The notes under the pieces are model-generated. The model did not search any database, was not told the DNA's origin, and worked only from the letters and a program-made list of their open reading frames with translations. A stretch of DNA of 42,679 nt from Spirochaetota bacterium (GTDB taxonomy: Bacteria; Spirochaetota; Spirochaetia; Sphaerochaetales; Sphaerochaetaceae), in assembly GCA_023401595.1 (NCBI GenBank), contig JAEXDQ010000014.1:1-42679 (forward strand), read 5' to 3'. Made by a program: the position numbers and the translations under genes. Positions 17,516-26,237 of this stretch are shown piece after piece (positions within the stretch are counted from its first letter, which is position 1; every line of letters starts with the position of its first letter).

Positions 17516-17918
17516 TTTTCCTCCTGATGGCGAAGAGCGGCGTCCCGAACCCTACGGTCTCCCCGTTCTTCACAAGTATTTTCTCGACGACGCCCTCCAC
17601 CTCGGCGTCTACCTCGTTCATCAGCTTCATCGCTTCGATGATACAGAGCGTGTCGCCTTTCCTGATGATGTCGCCTACCTGAACGAACGGCTCCGTGTCT
17701 TCCCGGCTGGCTTGGTAGAATACGCCCACCATGGGGGAGGTGACGGTATGAAGCCCCGTGTCGATGGTCTTTACCTCCTCTGCGGCGACGTCAGGGACCG
17801 TTTGGGTCTCCAGATTGCGTTCAAGCCGTATCTCCAGGTCGTCGGCCTTGATCTCCAGTCCGGTAAGCTCCAGCTCTTTCATGAGTCTGGCGTATTTCCT
17901 GATCTCTGCTTCGTCCAT
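17508..17918 (-). CDS. accB: Biotin carboxyl carrier protein of acetyl-CoA carboxylase
   Basis: 136 aa. The C-terminal 75 residues are a biotinyl domain with the biotin-accepting Lys98 in EAMKLMNE; the typical SPMVGVFY thumb-side strand starts the domain. The N-terminal helix and linker are acidic and lack the usual Ala/Pro-rich hinge, so the linker is short. The start overlaps the fabF stop in TGATG. Confidence 0.93.
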   Translation of the reverse strand: MDEAEIRKYARLMKELELTGLEIKADDLEIRLERNLETQTVPDVAAEEVKTIDTGLHTVTSPMVGVFYQASREDTEPFVQVGDIIRKGDTLCIIEAMKLMNEVDAEVEGVVEKILVKNGETVGFGTPLFAIRRKNG

Positions 17919-19156
17919 CAGACCCTCCTGAACGCCAAGGTGGCGTTGTGACCGCCGAAGCCGAGCGAATTGGAAAGGGCGAGGGTGATGTTCGCTTTTC
18001 TCGCTACGTTGGGGACATAGTCGAGGTCGCAGTCTTCATCCGGTTCCAGAAGATGTATCGTGGGGGGGATGATCCCCGTCTCCAGAGCCTTGATGCAGAC
18101 GATCGCCTCTATCGCCCCCGCCGCGCCCAGCATATGTCCGGTCATCGACTTCGTTGAACTGACGAGGGCTTTTTTGGCGGCGTCGCCGCCAAGGGCCGCC
18201 TTGATGGCGAGCGTCTCGCCCTTGTCGTTCAATGGGGTTCCCGTGCCATGGGCGTTGATATAGAGACTGTCGTCTCCGGTATATCCCGCTTCCCCCAATG
18301 CCTGCTGCATCGCCCTTCTGCCGCCGTTGGCGTCAGGGGAGGGTGCGGTGATATGGTAGGCGTCGCAGGTAGAGCCATAGCCGACGACCTCGGCGTAGAT
18401 CTTGGCGCCGCGCTTGACGGCATGGCCGTATTCTTCCAGTACCAAGGCGGCGGCGCCTTCTCCAATGACGAACCCCGCCCTCCGCCTGTCAAAGGGAAGG
18501 GAGGCCGCGTCGGGATCGGCGGAGGTGCTCAAGGCCTGCATATTGATGAAACCGGCGACACCGCATTCCGTAATAGCGGCTTCCGCGCCGCCGGTTACCG
18601 CCGCGTCGGCGTACCCGTGACGAATCAGACGGACAGCTTCCCCAATGGCGTTGGAACCGGAGGCGCAGGCGGTGACGGCGGGGAGGGCGGGGCCCTGGCA
18701 GTTGTACCTGATAGCGATCAACCCAGCCGCCATGTTCGCGATCATCATCGGGACGAAAAAGGGGGAGACCCTGCCCGGCCCTCGTTTGAGCAGCTTGTTG
18801 TGTTCCGCCGTGATGGTGCTGATACCGCCGATTCCTGAACCGAAATAGACCGCGAACCGCTCGCAATCGACCGTACCGATAATCCCGCTCTCTTCCACCG
18901 CCTGCACCGCGCTGGCGAGCGCATACCGGGCGTAGGGGTCCGAGCGAAGGACCTCCGGCTTCTCCATATAGGCCAGAGGATCGAAATTCTTGACTTCGGC
19001 GTCGAGCTTGGCCTTGTATTCCGTGGTATCGAACCTTGTATTGAGACCGATTCCGTTCTTGCCGGCGACCATGTTCTCCCAGGCCTCCTGGACAGTGTTT
19101 CCGACCGGGCTGATCGCGCCAAGTCCCGTGACTACTACTCTTCTGTTCTCACTCAT
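17918..19156 (-). CDS. fabF: 3-oxoacyl-ACP synthase II
   Basis: 412 aa condensing enzyme that elongates acyl-ACP with malonyl-ACP. The Cys-His-His triad is visible: Cys164 in TACASGSNAIGEA, His in NAHGTGTP and His in KSMTGHMLGAAG; the conserved C-terminal NSLGFGGHN is also present. ATG 19156 has GAGG at good spacing; a GTG four codons upstream (19168) is possible. No fabH or fabB is visible in the window, so this may be the only ketosynthase encoded in the operon. Confidence 0.93.
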   Translation of the reverse strand: MSENRRVVVTGLGAISPVGNTVQEAWENMVAGKNGIGLNTRFDTTEYKAKLDAEVKNFDPLAYMEKPEVLRSDPYARYALASAVQAVEESGIIGTVDCERFAVYFGSGIGGISTITAEHNKLLKRGPGRVSPFFVPMMIANMAAGLIAIRYNCQGPALPAVTACASGSNAIGEAVRLIRHGYADAAVTGGAEAAITECGVAGFINMQALSTSADPDAASLPFDRRRAGFVIGEGAAALVLEEYGHAVKRGAKIYAEVVGYGSTCDAYHITAPSPDANGGRRAMQQALGEAGYTGDDSLYINAHGTGTPLNDKGETLAIKAALGGDAAKKALVSSTKSMTGHMLGAAGAIEAIVCIKALETGIIPPTIHLLEPDEDCDLDYVPNVARKANITLALSNSLGFGGHNATLAFRRV

Positions 19157-19164
19157 TGCACACC

Positions 19165-19893
19165 TCACATCGCAAGTCCGCCATCGACTTTCAGCACTTC
19201 CCCGGTGATATACGAGGAAACGGCAAGAAACGCGACGGCTTCAGCGACCTCTTCAACTGTTCCCATCCGTTTCAACGGAATCATTTCCGATAGTTTTCCC
19301 GGGTCGAAATCCTTTGTCATCTCAGTCCGTATGAAGCCGGGAGCGACCGCGTTGCAGGTAATGTTCCTGCCCGCGAGTTCCTTGGCGACCGACTTGGTAA
19401 GTCCGATCACGCCGGCCTTGGAAGCGGCGTAATTGACCTGTCCCGCATTTCCCATGATGGCCGAGACCGAGCTTATGTTGACGATCTTCCCCCCCTTAGC
19501 CCTGAGAAAGAGCGGGGTGACGTGCCGTATCATATTGAAGACGCCCTTCAGGTTCGTGGCTAAGACTTCGTCGAAGTCGCTTTCCCGCATCGTGGCGATG
19601 AGTCCGTCGTGGGTGATGCCTGCATTGTTGACGAGAATATCGATTTTGCCGAAGTCCGTCCTTATGGCGTCTACGACCTCCTTGGCTCGGACAAAGGACG
19701 AGACGTCTGCCTGATAGGCGCGGCATCTGACCTTGTAGAGCATTTCACAGTCTTCCGCCACCCGCTCCGCCTTTTCCTTGTTCCCCTGGTAGACCAGCGC
19801 TACGGATGAATGAAGGGCCGCAAGCTTCCTCACTATGGCTTCCCCGATTCCCCTTGAACCGCCTGTGACAATGGAAACGGTATCATTGAGCAT
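19165..19893 (-). CDS. fabG: 3-oxoacyl-ACP reductase FabG
   Basis: 242 aa short-chain dehydrogenase that reduces 3-oxoacyl-ACP with NADPH. TGGSRGIG (10-17) binds the cofactor; NNAG (89-92), the SSVS block, and Tyr155/Lys159 of YAASK form the active site. The end reads GEVLKVDGGLAM as in bacterial FabG. The start lies within the fabD 3' end (11-base overlap). Confidence 0.94.
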   Translation of the reverse strand: MLNDTVSIVTGGSRGIGEAIVRKLAALHSSVALVYQGNKEKAERVAEDCEMLYKVRCRAYQADVSSFVRAKEVVDAIRTDFGKIDILVNNAGITHDGLIATMRESDFDEVLATNLKGVFNMIRHVTPLFLRAKGGKIVNISSVSAIMGNAGQVNYAASKAGVIGLTKSVAKELAGRNITCNAVAPGFIRTEMTKDFDPGKLSEMIPLKRMGTVEEVAEAVAFLAVSSYITGEVLKVDGGLAM

Positions 19894-20800
19894 CTCCTAC
19901 CTCCGTTTTAAGCCGTTCGATGTCGCCCGGCTTGTCTGTGATGTATGTTCGGACCGTACCGTCGATCTTCTTTACCAAAGACGCGAGTACTGAACCCGGG
20001 CCGACCTCTATGAAGGTATCGACGCCCTCCTGTATCAGGGCGCGTACGATTTTTTCAAAATAGACTGGGGAGGATATCTGTCTGGCGAGCAGCTCCTTCA
20101 TGTCCCCTTCATACCGCGCTCCGGTGACGTTGGAATAGATCGGGATGCGCGGTTGGGCGAACGTCACCCGTTCCAGCTCTTTCCTGAAGTCCTTGGAGGC
20201 TTGCTCCATATAGGGGGAGTGGAAAGCGCCGGCGACCTTCAGCCGCATCGTCCTTGCTCCTTGCTCCTTCACCCTGTTTTCAAACGTCTCTATCTTCGTG
20301 CTTTCTCCAGAGACCACGATCTGTCCCGGTGCATTGAAATTCACCGGATACACGCCGCATTCGGCGGCAAGGGCCGTGACCGTCGCTTCCTTCAGCCGTA
20401 ACGTCGCGGTCATGGCGGCGTCTACTTTTTCGCTTTCCCGCCGCATGAGCTGCGCCCTTGCTTTCACAAGCGCGAAGCCTTCCGCCGTACTCACCGCCTG
20501 GGAAAACGCCAGCGCCGCTATCTCTCCGATGGAAAACCCTGCAAGAAAATCAGGATGGATGCCGCAGGCCGTAAGCTCCGCCGCGATAGCGCTTTCAAGC
20601 GCATAGAGGCAGGGCTGCGTGTTCTCCGTTTGCCTGAGGTCTTCTTCATCGCCGTGGAAACAGAGCTCGGTCAGTTTCGGGAAGGAGCTTTCAAGGCCGT
20701 CGAATATTTCCCTTGCGCGTGGAGAGGCGTCGTACAGAGCTTTTCCCATTCCGCTGTACTGAGCCCCTTGGCCGGAGAACAGAAAGGCTACACTACCCAT
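19883..20800 (-). CDS. fabD: Malonyl-CoA:ACP transacylase
   Basis: 305 aa, charging ACP with malonate. It begins VAFLFSGQGAQY, has the nucleophile Ser90 in GFSIGE and the catalytic His194 in GAFHSPYM. The usual His of GHSLGE is Phe here, a variation outside the catalytic pair. The start overlaps the fabK end by 13 bases. Confidence 0.93.
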   Translation of the reverse strand: MGSVAFLFSGQGAQYSGMGKALYDASPRAREIFDGLESSFPKLTELCFHGDEEDLRQTENTQPCLYALESAIAAELTACGIHPDFLAGFSIGEIAALAFSQAVSTAEGFALVKARAQLMRRESEKVDAAMTATLRLKEATVTALAAECGVYPVNFNAPGQIVVSGESTKIETFENRVKEQGARTMRLKVAGAFHSPYMEQASKDFRKELERVTFAQPRIPIYSNVTGARYEGDMKELLARQISSPVYFEKIVRALIQEGVDTFIEVGPGSVLASLVKKIDGTVRTYITDKPGDIERLKTEVGDAQ

Positions 20801-21732
20801 TTTGCGGCCCCCTTCAGCAAAGGCTCCACGCCCTTCATGATATCGTCGATGATTTCTTGCGCGCTCTGCTCTTTCTTGACCATGGCGGCTATCTGCCCGG
20901 ACAGGAAACAGCCGTGTTCGACGTCTCCGTCCACCACGGCCTTCCTAAGCGCCCCGACTCCCATCGCTTCCAGCTCTTCGTCGTTGACCTGACTGTATTC
21001 CGCCTGACTATAGGTACGTGCGAAATTCGTCCTGAGGCTCCTTACCGGATGACCCAGACGCTTGCCCGTGACCATGGTGCAGAGATCGGTCGCTTTCAGG
21101 ATTTTTTCTTTGTACGTGGGATGAATCGAGCATTCTTTCGCGCTCAGGAACCGGGTTCCCATCTGTATTCCCTCCGCTCCGAGCATCAGGGCGGCGGCAA
21201 AGCCGCGGCTATCCGCGATACCGCCCGCCGCGACGACCGGAAGCGGGGTGGCGTCGGCGATCTGCGGAACCAGGACCATGGTGGTGAGTTCCCCCACATG
21301 TCCGCCGCTTTCGCCCCCTTCGGCGATCAGGGCCGAAGCTCCAAGGCGGGTCATGAGCTTGGCCAACGCCACGGACGCCACCACGGGAACGACTTTGATT
21401 TCGGCCTGTTTCCATGCGTCCATGTACTTCGAGGGATTCCCGGCTCCGGTCGTCACTACGCTGACCTTCTTTTCCGCGACAAGGGCGGCTACCTGGTCGG
21501 CGTACGGACTCATCAGCATGATATTGACGCCGAAGGGTTTTTCGGTCTCTTCCTTGGCCCGTTCAATCTCTTGTTCGACGTAACTGGCCGGGGCGTTCCC
21601 CGCCGCGATGATTCCCAGCCCGCCGGCGTTGGAGACTGAGGCGGCCAGATGTCCGTCGGCGATCCAGGCCATCCCGCCTTGGAAGATAGGATATTTGATT
21701 CCGAGCAGCTTCGTGATACCCGTTTCCATCAT
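20788..21732 (-). CDS. fabK: Enoyl-ACP reductase II (FabK, FMN-dependent)
   Basis: 314 aa in the nitronate-monooxygenase-like flavoprotein family; it completes each elongation cycle by reducing enoyl-ACP. Signs are KYPIFQGGMAW at the start, GGLGIIAAG, the active-site His145 in EGGESGGHVGE and VVAAGGIAD with MGTRF for FMN binding. ATG 21732 has GAGG five bases before it; the longer frame would run into acpP. FabK replaces FabI, which is a Firmicutes trait and implies triclosan-insensitive synthesis if no FabI is present. The place directly behind acpP matches the streptococcal order. Confidence 0.92.
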   Translation of the reverse strand: MMETGITKLLGIKYPIFQGGMAWIADGHLAASVSNAGGLGIIAAGNAPASYVEQEIERAKEETEKPFGVNIMLMSPYADQVAALVAEKKVSVVTTGAGNPSKYMDAWKQAEIKVVPVVASVALAKLMTRLGASALIAEGGESGGHVGELTTMVLVPQIADATPLPVVAAGGIADSRGFAAALMLGAEGIQMGTRFLSAKECSIHPTYKEKILKATDLCTMVTGKRLGHPVRSLRTNFARTYSQAEYSQVNDEELEAMGVGALRKAVVDGDVEHGCFLSGQIAAMVKKEQSAQEIIDDIMKGVEPLLKGAAKWVV

Positions 21733-21739
21733 ATGGACC

Positions 21740-21976
21740 TCAGTGTTTGGAGGCGATGAATGCGGCGAGTTCACCGATTGTCGATATCTTCTGGTCAACC
21801 TCGATGGACATGTCGAGCCGATCTTCCAGATCCATCAGGATCTCCACGGTATCGAGGGAATCGATCCCGATATCATGGAAATTGCTTTCGGCGTTGAGGG
21901 TCTCCTTGCCGCACCCTAGGCGATCTGCGATAAGATCTACGATTTCCGCCAATACTTTCGTTTCAAATTCTGTCAT
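21740..21976 (-). CDS. acpP: Acyl carrier protein
   Basis: 78 aa acidic four-helix protein carrying the growing chain. Ser40 in GIDSLDTVE is the 4'-phosphopantetheine site. ATG 21976 has GGAGGT seven bases before it, better than the ATG five codons upstream. It is the first gene of the fatty-acid operon and lies downstream of the AT-rich control region. Confidence 0.94.
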   Translation of the reverse strand: MTEFETKVLAEIVDLIADRLGCGKETLNAESNFHDIGIDSLDTVEILMDLEDRLDMSIEVDQKISTIGELAAFIASKH

Positions 21977-22007
21977 TTGTTGGACCTCCATTGATCCTTT
22001 TTTCTAT

Positions 22008-22045
22008 ATTTTACATATTGACATATAATGTAAAATTGTCAATAT
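22008..22045. promoter_or_regulatory. Two interleaved 9-bp inverted repeats upstream of acpP
   Basis: ATTTTACAT (22008-22016) pairs with ATGTAAAAT (22028-22036); ATATTGACA (22015-22023) pairs with TGTCAATAT (22037-22045). Both are perfect, and they are interleaved as A-B-A'-B'. The site starts 31 bases upstream of the acpP start and contains TTGACA boxes on both strands. It is a strong candidate operator for a fatty-acid regulator, or, if transcribed, a pseudoknot-like leader. Confidence 0.75.
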
Positions 22046-22106
22046 TAAAATGCTGAAAAGCTCCTACGCACAATAAGAAAAAATTGTAATTATATACATT
22101 ATAATA

Positions 22107-22137
22107 TTATATTTTTCAGAAAAATATTTTTATCAAA
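22107..22137 (-). promoter_or_regulatory. Candidate promoter of the fatty-acid operon
   Basis: On the minus strand, TTGATA (22137-22132) and TATAAT (22112-22107) are spaced by 19 bases in a strikingly AT-rich stretch (about 22000-22180). Several other TATAAT-like boxes are nearby (for example 22104-22099), so the exact start is uncertain. From here the interleaved repeats at 22008-22045 would lie in the transcribed leader. Confidence 0.45.
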
Positions 22138-22437
22138 GACTGCGGCAGGTTCGTGTTTTTTCTTTTTGGCATGAAATATAGACTATTAGCATAGGCAGTG
22201 CTGCCCAACTGGCGACGGCCTGGCCATGTTCGCATCGTCCGACGGAACCTCAGGCGCGTGGAAGGGGATGAGGGGCATGGGGAAGCCTTTCTTTGATTTT
22301 CACCTTCCACAGGAAAGTTCGCTGAGGTTCCCCCCAGCTCCGTTTCAGGCCACAGAAATCTTCCTTGAGAAATCCGTCCATCTTCGGACAAGGGCGAGTT
22401 CCAGAGTTCAGAAATCGGGGCGAAAGGCTTTGCGTGG
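22138..22437. other. Intergenic, no gene seen
   Basis: About 300 bp between the fatty-acid control region and the nitroreductase stop. Short overlapping frames exist on both strands without a domain or ribosome binding site. No terminator with a T run is visible behind the nitroreductase gene. Confidence 0.4.
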
Positions 22438-23175
22438 CTATCCTATGGTGTAGGTGGCGATTGGGATGAGCCCCTCTTCGATTGCTGTTGGCTGGGCGAG
22501 GACTCGCGTGAAACGCATGGACTTCTTGTTCAGCGCAAGTTCGAGATGGCACAGGCAGATTCCCATATCGATGGTGTTGAAATACGGCCTTCTTGCCTTG
22601 GGAATGGGACTTTTGTTTGCCGAATCCCTGAACACCTGGATTGTTTTCCCTTCGTTTTTGATCCTCCAGCACTGGGAGTTGCATGCGCTAGGGGAGAGTC
22701 TTACGGCGTTTTGCACATCCTTGTCAAAGTCTCCTTCCCAGATTTCATCCATGGGTTTTCTTGAGAATTCCTCCATGCCCTTGCGGTATTCCTCATGGCT
22801 CTCGCCTCCTATGGCAAGCTGGATGATGAACGTCATGTCTTGGGGCGCTCTGGCCGTGGGGCGTATCCAGCCGTACCAACAGCTGCCGATGGATCTTTTT
22901 GCAAGCTCCAGGTCAAGTTGCTGCATCTTGTAGCCTGCGTTCAGCAACGCATAAGGATGATTTTGACTGTATAGAAGTACGCTATGTTGACCGAATTTCA
23001 CATTGGACAGCTTTGACGGCGTTATGACAAACCGGGTTGATATTCCTTCAACCAAATTCTGGGACTGATCCGCCAGTTTCGCTATCGTCTGGATTTCGTG
23101 GTCGGAAAGGGGAGCTTCACCGTTGTATTTGCGGATGGAGCGCCTTGCAAAAATTATCTCATAAAGATCGTTCAT
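22438..23175 (-). CDS. Nitroreductase-family flavoprotein (TM1586-like)
   Basis: 245 aa. It starts with the FMN-phosphate-binding FARRSIRKY block (about 9-17), has GSCWYGW in the middle and SPSACNSQCWRI near 155-166, the pattern of the putative TM nitroreductase family, in which two nitroreductase-like halves occur in one chain. Members bind FMN and reduce nitro compounds, quinones or unknown substrates with NAD(P)H. It is a single gene; the sequence gives no substrate. Confidence 0.8.
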   Translation of the reverse strand: MNDLYEIIFARRSIRKYNGEAPLSDHEIQTIAKLADQSQNLVEGISTRFVITPSKLSNVKFGQHSVLLYSQNHPYALLNAGYKMQQLDLELAKRSIGSCWYGWIRPTARAPQDMTFIIQLAIGGESHEEYRKGMEEFSRKPMDEIWEGDFDKDVQNAVRLSPSACNSQCWRIKNEGKTIQVFRDSANKSPIPKARRPYFNTIDMGICLCHLELALNKKSMRFTRVLAQPTAIEEGLIPIATYTIG

Positions 23176-23393
23176 CCCTCGATAATAGAATCTTTGCCGA
23201 TTTTTTCCAAGGGCATCGCCTTCTGGTACGTGCCACTTCGACGCCTATCGCTCGTGCGAGAGGGGAGACCTGCGAGAACCATAAACGACATCCTACGCAC
23301 TTTCTGGTGGTATACCAATGAGGGGGAGGACCCGCTCGACGAGATGCTCTTTGTCTCTCGCTCCACCGATATCGCTCATATTGAAAATTTTAC

Positions 23394-23424
23394 TTGACAA
23401 TTCAACTTGGGAAAAGCATATCAT
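23394..23424 (+). promoter_or_regulatory. Candidate promoter for the FGGY kinase operon
   Basis: TTGACA at 23394-23399 and TATCAT at 23419-23424 (spacer 19), about 200 bases upstream of the kinase start. The region 23176-23624 has no convincing gene. The long leader leaves room for regulation, but no clear operator stands out. Confidence 0.45.
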
Positions 23425-23624
23425 ACTTATGGAACTGTTTTTATGAAACTAGTATTATAATGGATAATAGGATTTTCGTACTGTATCGGAAGTGCCATGG
23501 GGCGACTATTTCCGGTTTCTGTCAAAGGTAGTGGGAGGATGGCTTTTTGTCATTGCCACACAGCAGCGATGGGTTTCGTGTTTGTTCATGTGTTGGACGA
23601 GGATGGGTGTAGAGGAGGCGTTGC

Positions 23625-25136
23625 ATGCGGTATGTCATTGGCGTTGACTGCGGGACGACAAATGTGAAGGTGGTTCTGTTCAACGATACGGGAAAGGAAA
23701 TCATGACCGAATCCGTAGTGAACCGCCCGGAGTATTCCGGGACTTTCATTGCGGAAATGGATATGGACGTGTTGTGGATGAAAACTGCCGCATGTATCAA
23801 GAAATTGCTGGAAACAGGGCCTGCGGACAAGAAACAGATTGCTGCCGTCGGTATCACGGGCCAGGGCGAAGGGCTATGGCTGATCGACGACGCCGGCAAG
23901 CCCGTCCAGAAGGCTATCCTATGGTGCGATGCCCGTGCGTCCGAGGAAGTTGCCGTCGTTTGTCCTGAAAAAAACGATATCGGCCGGTTGATTCATCGTA
24001 CGACAGGGACGCCTCCTCTTGAAGGGACTCAGTTGATGCTCTTGAAGTGGATGTCTGACCATAAAAGGGAGGTTCTTGACAGAGCTTCAACCTGCTTCTT
24101 CTGTAAGGATTGGATACGTTTCAAACTATCGGGAAAGATTTCCGCGGATTGGACGGATTCTGGAACCAGCTTGTTGGATGTCGAGTCCGGCAAGGTCTCG
24201 CTTGATGTCCTTGAAAAACTTGGGCTTGATATCTATCGTCGGATCATTCCCGATCCAGTCGTTTCCTCTGAATTTTGTGCAGAAGTGTCCCCGGTTGCAG
24301 CTACGCAGACCGGCCTCAGATCAGGGACGCCTATCATAGCCGGTGCGCTTGACGTGTCGGCTACCGCTGTCGGCGTTGGCGCCATCAATGAACATGATTG
24401 CTGTGTCATCCTGGGGACGACCTGCGCCAACGAAGAAATCCTTAGGAAAGAACATTGTAAATTCGGTATGCCGGGGAGTCGATATGAAAAACATCCTCTA
24501 GGAGACCTGTACATATCATTGCAGCCGACGATGAACGGTACTCCGAACCTCGACTGGACAATGAGGGAGCTGGTCGGTACTGAGGATTTCGGAAAAATGC
24601 AGGATTTGCTGGCTTCCGAGCCCGTCGGTGCCCGCGGAGTTTTGTATCTGCCCTATATCGGTATGGCAGGGGAGCGCTCTCCGTTTCACAACCCGTATGC
24701 GCGCGCCGGTTTCTTCGGCCTGAATGTCCAAAGTACGAAAGCGACGTTGGTCAGGGCCGTCTATGAAGGAATTTCCCTGTCGGTTCGTGATTGTCTTTGC
24801 GATATCGACAGGTCCGGTACGATGTATCTCGCCGGTGGGGGAGCGAAAGATCCTGTCTGGAGTCAGCTCATCGCCGATGTCATGGGTATGTCCATACGAA
24901 TCTTCGATACAAAGGAGCTGGGAGCCAAAGGGATCGCCTTGATGGCCTTGGTAGGACTGGGGTTCTTCAAGACGTATGGAGAAGCGGTCGGAGTCTCATG
25001 TACGTACAAGGCTGAATATCATCCCGATCTACGGAACACTGAGAAGTATGACCGCCTGTACGGTCTGTTCAGGCAGCTCAGGGAAATGCATATGCCGCTG
25101 TGGAACGTACATCACGACCTACAGCTCCAACAATAA
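23625..25136 (+). CDS. FGGY-family carbohydrate kinase
   Basis: 503 aa with the two-domain actin-like fold. The N-terminus has the phosphate-binding DCGTTNVK (8-15); GITGQGEGLWL and WCDARA are typical substrate-side motifs; the catalytic Asp lies in AGALDVSATAVG near residue 240, and AGGGAKDPVWSQLIADV binds ATP. It phosphorylates a sugar, sugar alcohol or related polyol; similarity is general to xylulose, erythritol and AI-2 kinases, so the substrate stays open. GAGGAGG six bases before ATG 23625 is a strong site. First gene of a four-gene operon with a dehydrogenase, an aldolase and a transporter. Confidence 0.87.
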   Translation: MRYVIGVDCGTTNVKVVLFNDTGKEIMTESVVNRPEYSGTFIAEMDMDVLWMKTAACIKKLLETGPADKKQIAAVGITGQGEGLWLIDDAGKPVQKAILWCDARASEEVAVVCPEKNDIGRLIHRTTGTPPLEGTQLMLLKWMSDHKREVLDRASTCFFCKDWIRFKLSGKISADWTDSGTSLLDVESGKVSLDVLEKLGLDIYRRIIPDPVVSSEFCAEVSPVAATQTGLRSGTPIIAGALDVSATAVGVGAINEHDCCVILGTTCANEEILRKEHCKFGMPGSRYEKHPLGDLYISLQPTMNGTPNLDWTMRELVGTEDFGKMQDLLASEPVGARGVLYLPYIGMAGERSPFHNPYARAGFFGLNVQSTKATLVRAVYEGISLSVRDCLCDIDRSGTMYLAGGGAKDPVWSQLIADVMGMSIRIFDTKELGAKGIALMALVGLGFFKTYGEAVGVSCTYKAEYHPDLRNTEKYDRLYGLFRQLREMHMPLWNVHHDLQLQQ

Positions 25137-25158
25137 AAACCAAGCATGGAGGTATGGG

Positions 25159-26205
25159 ATGTCTCGCAAATTGAAGATTTTTTTTACAGCGGAATATGAT
25201 CCTCAGGAGCTTCGTCCACTGTACAAAATCGCCGATATCGTTCTTGACGGATGGGCTTGCGGGTTGCCGAAGCTCAGTGAAGAAGAACTTATCCGAAAGA
25301 CGGCCGATATGGATATGATCGTCACTTCATATGATGACATCACGCGTCCGGTCATTGAAAATGCCGCGCATCTCAAGCTGATCGCCTGTACAAGAGCGAC
25401 ACCGGTGAACATCGATATCCAGGCGGCCAATGATCGCGGTATCCCGGTGTTGTTCACTCCGGGGCGTAATTCTGATTCGACTGCGGAAATGGCAATCGGG
25501 CTCATGCTGAGCGTCGCCCGCCATATTCCGCAGGCTTATTGCGCCCTCAAGTCGGGTCGCTTTACCGCCCCTGAGCCGGTGAAGAACGACGCGAAGCAAG
25601 GGCTCAGGCAAGATGTCATCTGGGACATGACCGTTGACGCTCCCTATTCCGTTTTCAAAGGGACGCAGCTGAAGGGAAAGACGCTTGGTATCGTCGGATA
25701 CGGAAGTATCGGCCGGCGAGTCGGGAGCATAGCGCTTGCGATCGGGATGGAACTGCTTGTTTTTGACCCATATTGCGGAGAAGTGGATATCGAGCGCATA
25801 GGGATCAAAAAAGCGCCGACACTGGAATACCTGATGCGCGAGTCTGACTTTATCTCGTTGCATATGAAGGTCACTCCTGAGACCAAAGGAATCATAAGCC
25901 GTGAACTGATCGCCCTCATGAAACCGACCGCATACCTTGTCAATGCGTCAAGAGGAGCCGTCCTTGATGAAGATGCGTTGATTGATGCGCTACGAGGGAG
26001 AAAGATAGCCGGCGCCGCGCTTGATGTATATACGCATGAACCGATAGCGCGCAATCATCCCTTTATCACGGAATTGGACAATATCGTGATTACCCCACAT
26101 ATTGCCGGTGCCACCAGGGAGGTACTGACCAATCACACGAAACAGATAGTTTCGGATATCAGGCGGTTCCTTGCCGGTGAACCAGTATTGTATCGATACC
26201 GCTGA
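25159..26205 (+). CDS. D-2-hydroxyacid dehydrogenase family (phosphoglycerate-dehydrogenase-like)
   Basis: 348 aa. The NAD domain has GIVGYGSIGRRVG and an acidic residue after it (FDP) that favours NAD over NADP. The catalytic set is visible: Arg in NASRGAVLDEDAL, Glu in YTHEPIA and His in TPHIAGAT. The start ATG 25159 has GGAGG six bases before it. Between a kinase and an aldolase, it probably oxidises or reduces a phosphorylated or free 2-hydroxy acid in the same route. Confidence 0.87.
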   Translation: MSRKLKIFFTAEYDPQELRPLYKIADIVLDGWACGLPKLSEEELIRKTADMDMIVTSYDDITRPVIENAAHLKLIACTRATPVNIDIQAANDRGIPVLFTPGRNSDSTAEMAIGLMLSVARHIPQAYCALKSGRFTAPEPVKNDAKQGLRQDVIWDMTVDAPYSVFKGTQLKGKTLGIVGYGSIGRRVGSIALAIGMELLVFDPYCGEVDIERIGIKKAPTLEYLMRESDFISLHMKVTPETKGIISRELIALMKPTAYLVNASRGAVLDEDALIDALRGRKIAGAALDVYTHEPIARNHPFITELDNIVITPHIAGATREVLTNHTKQIVSDIRRFLAGEPVLYRYR

Positions 26206-26237
26206 TCGATGCATGAAAAGCCTGAAGGAGGAAATAC

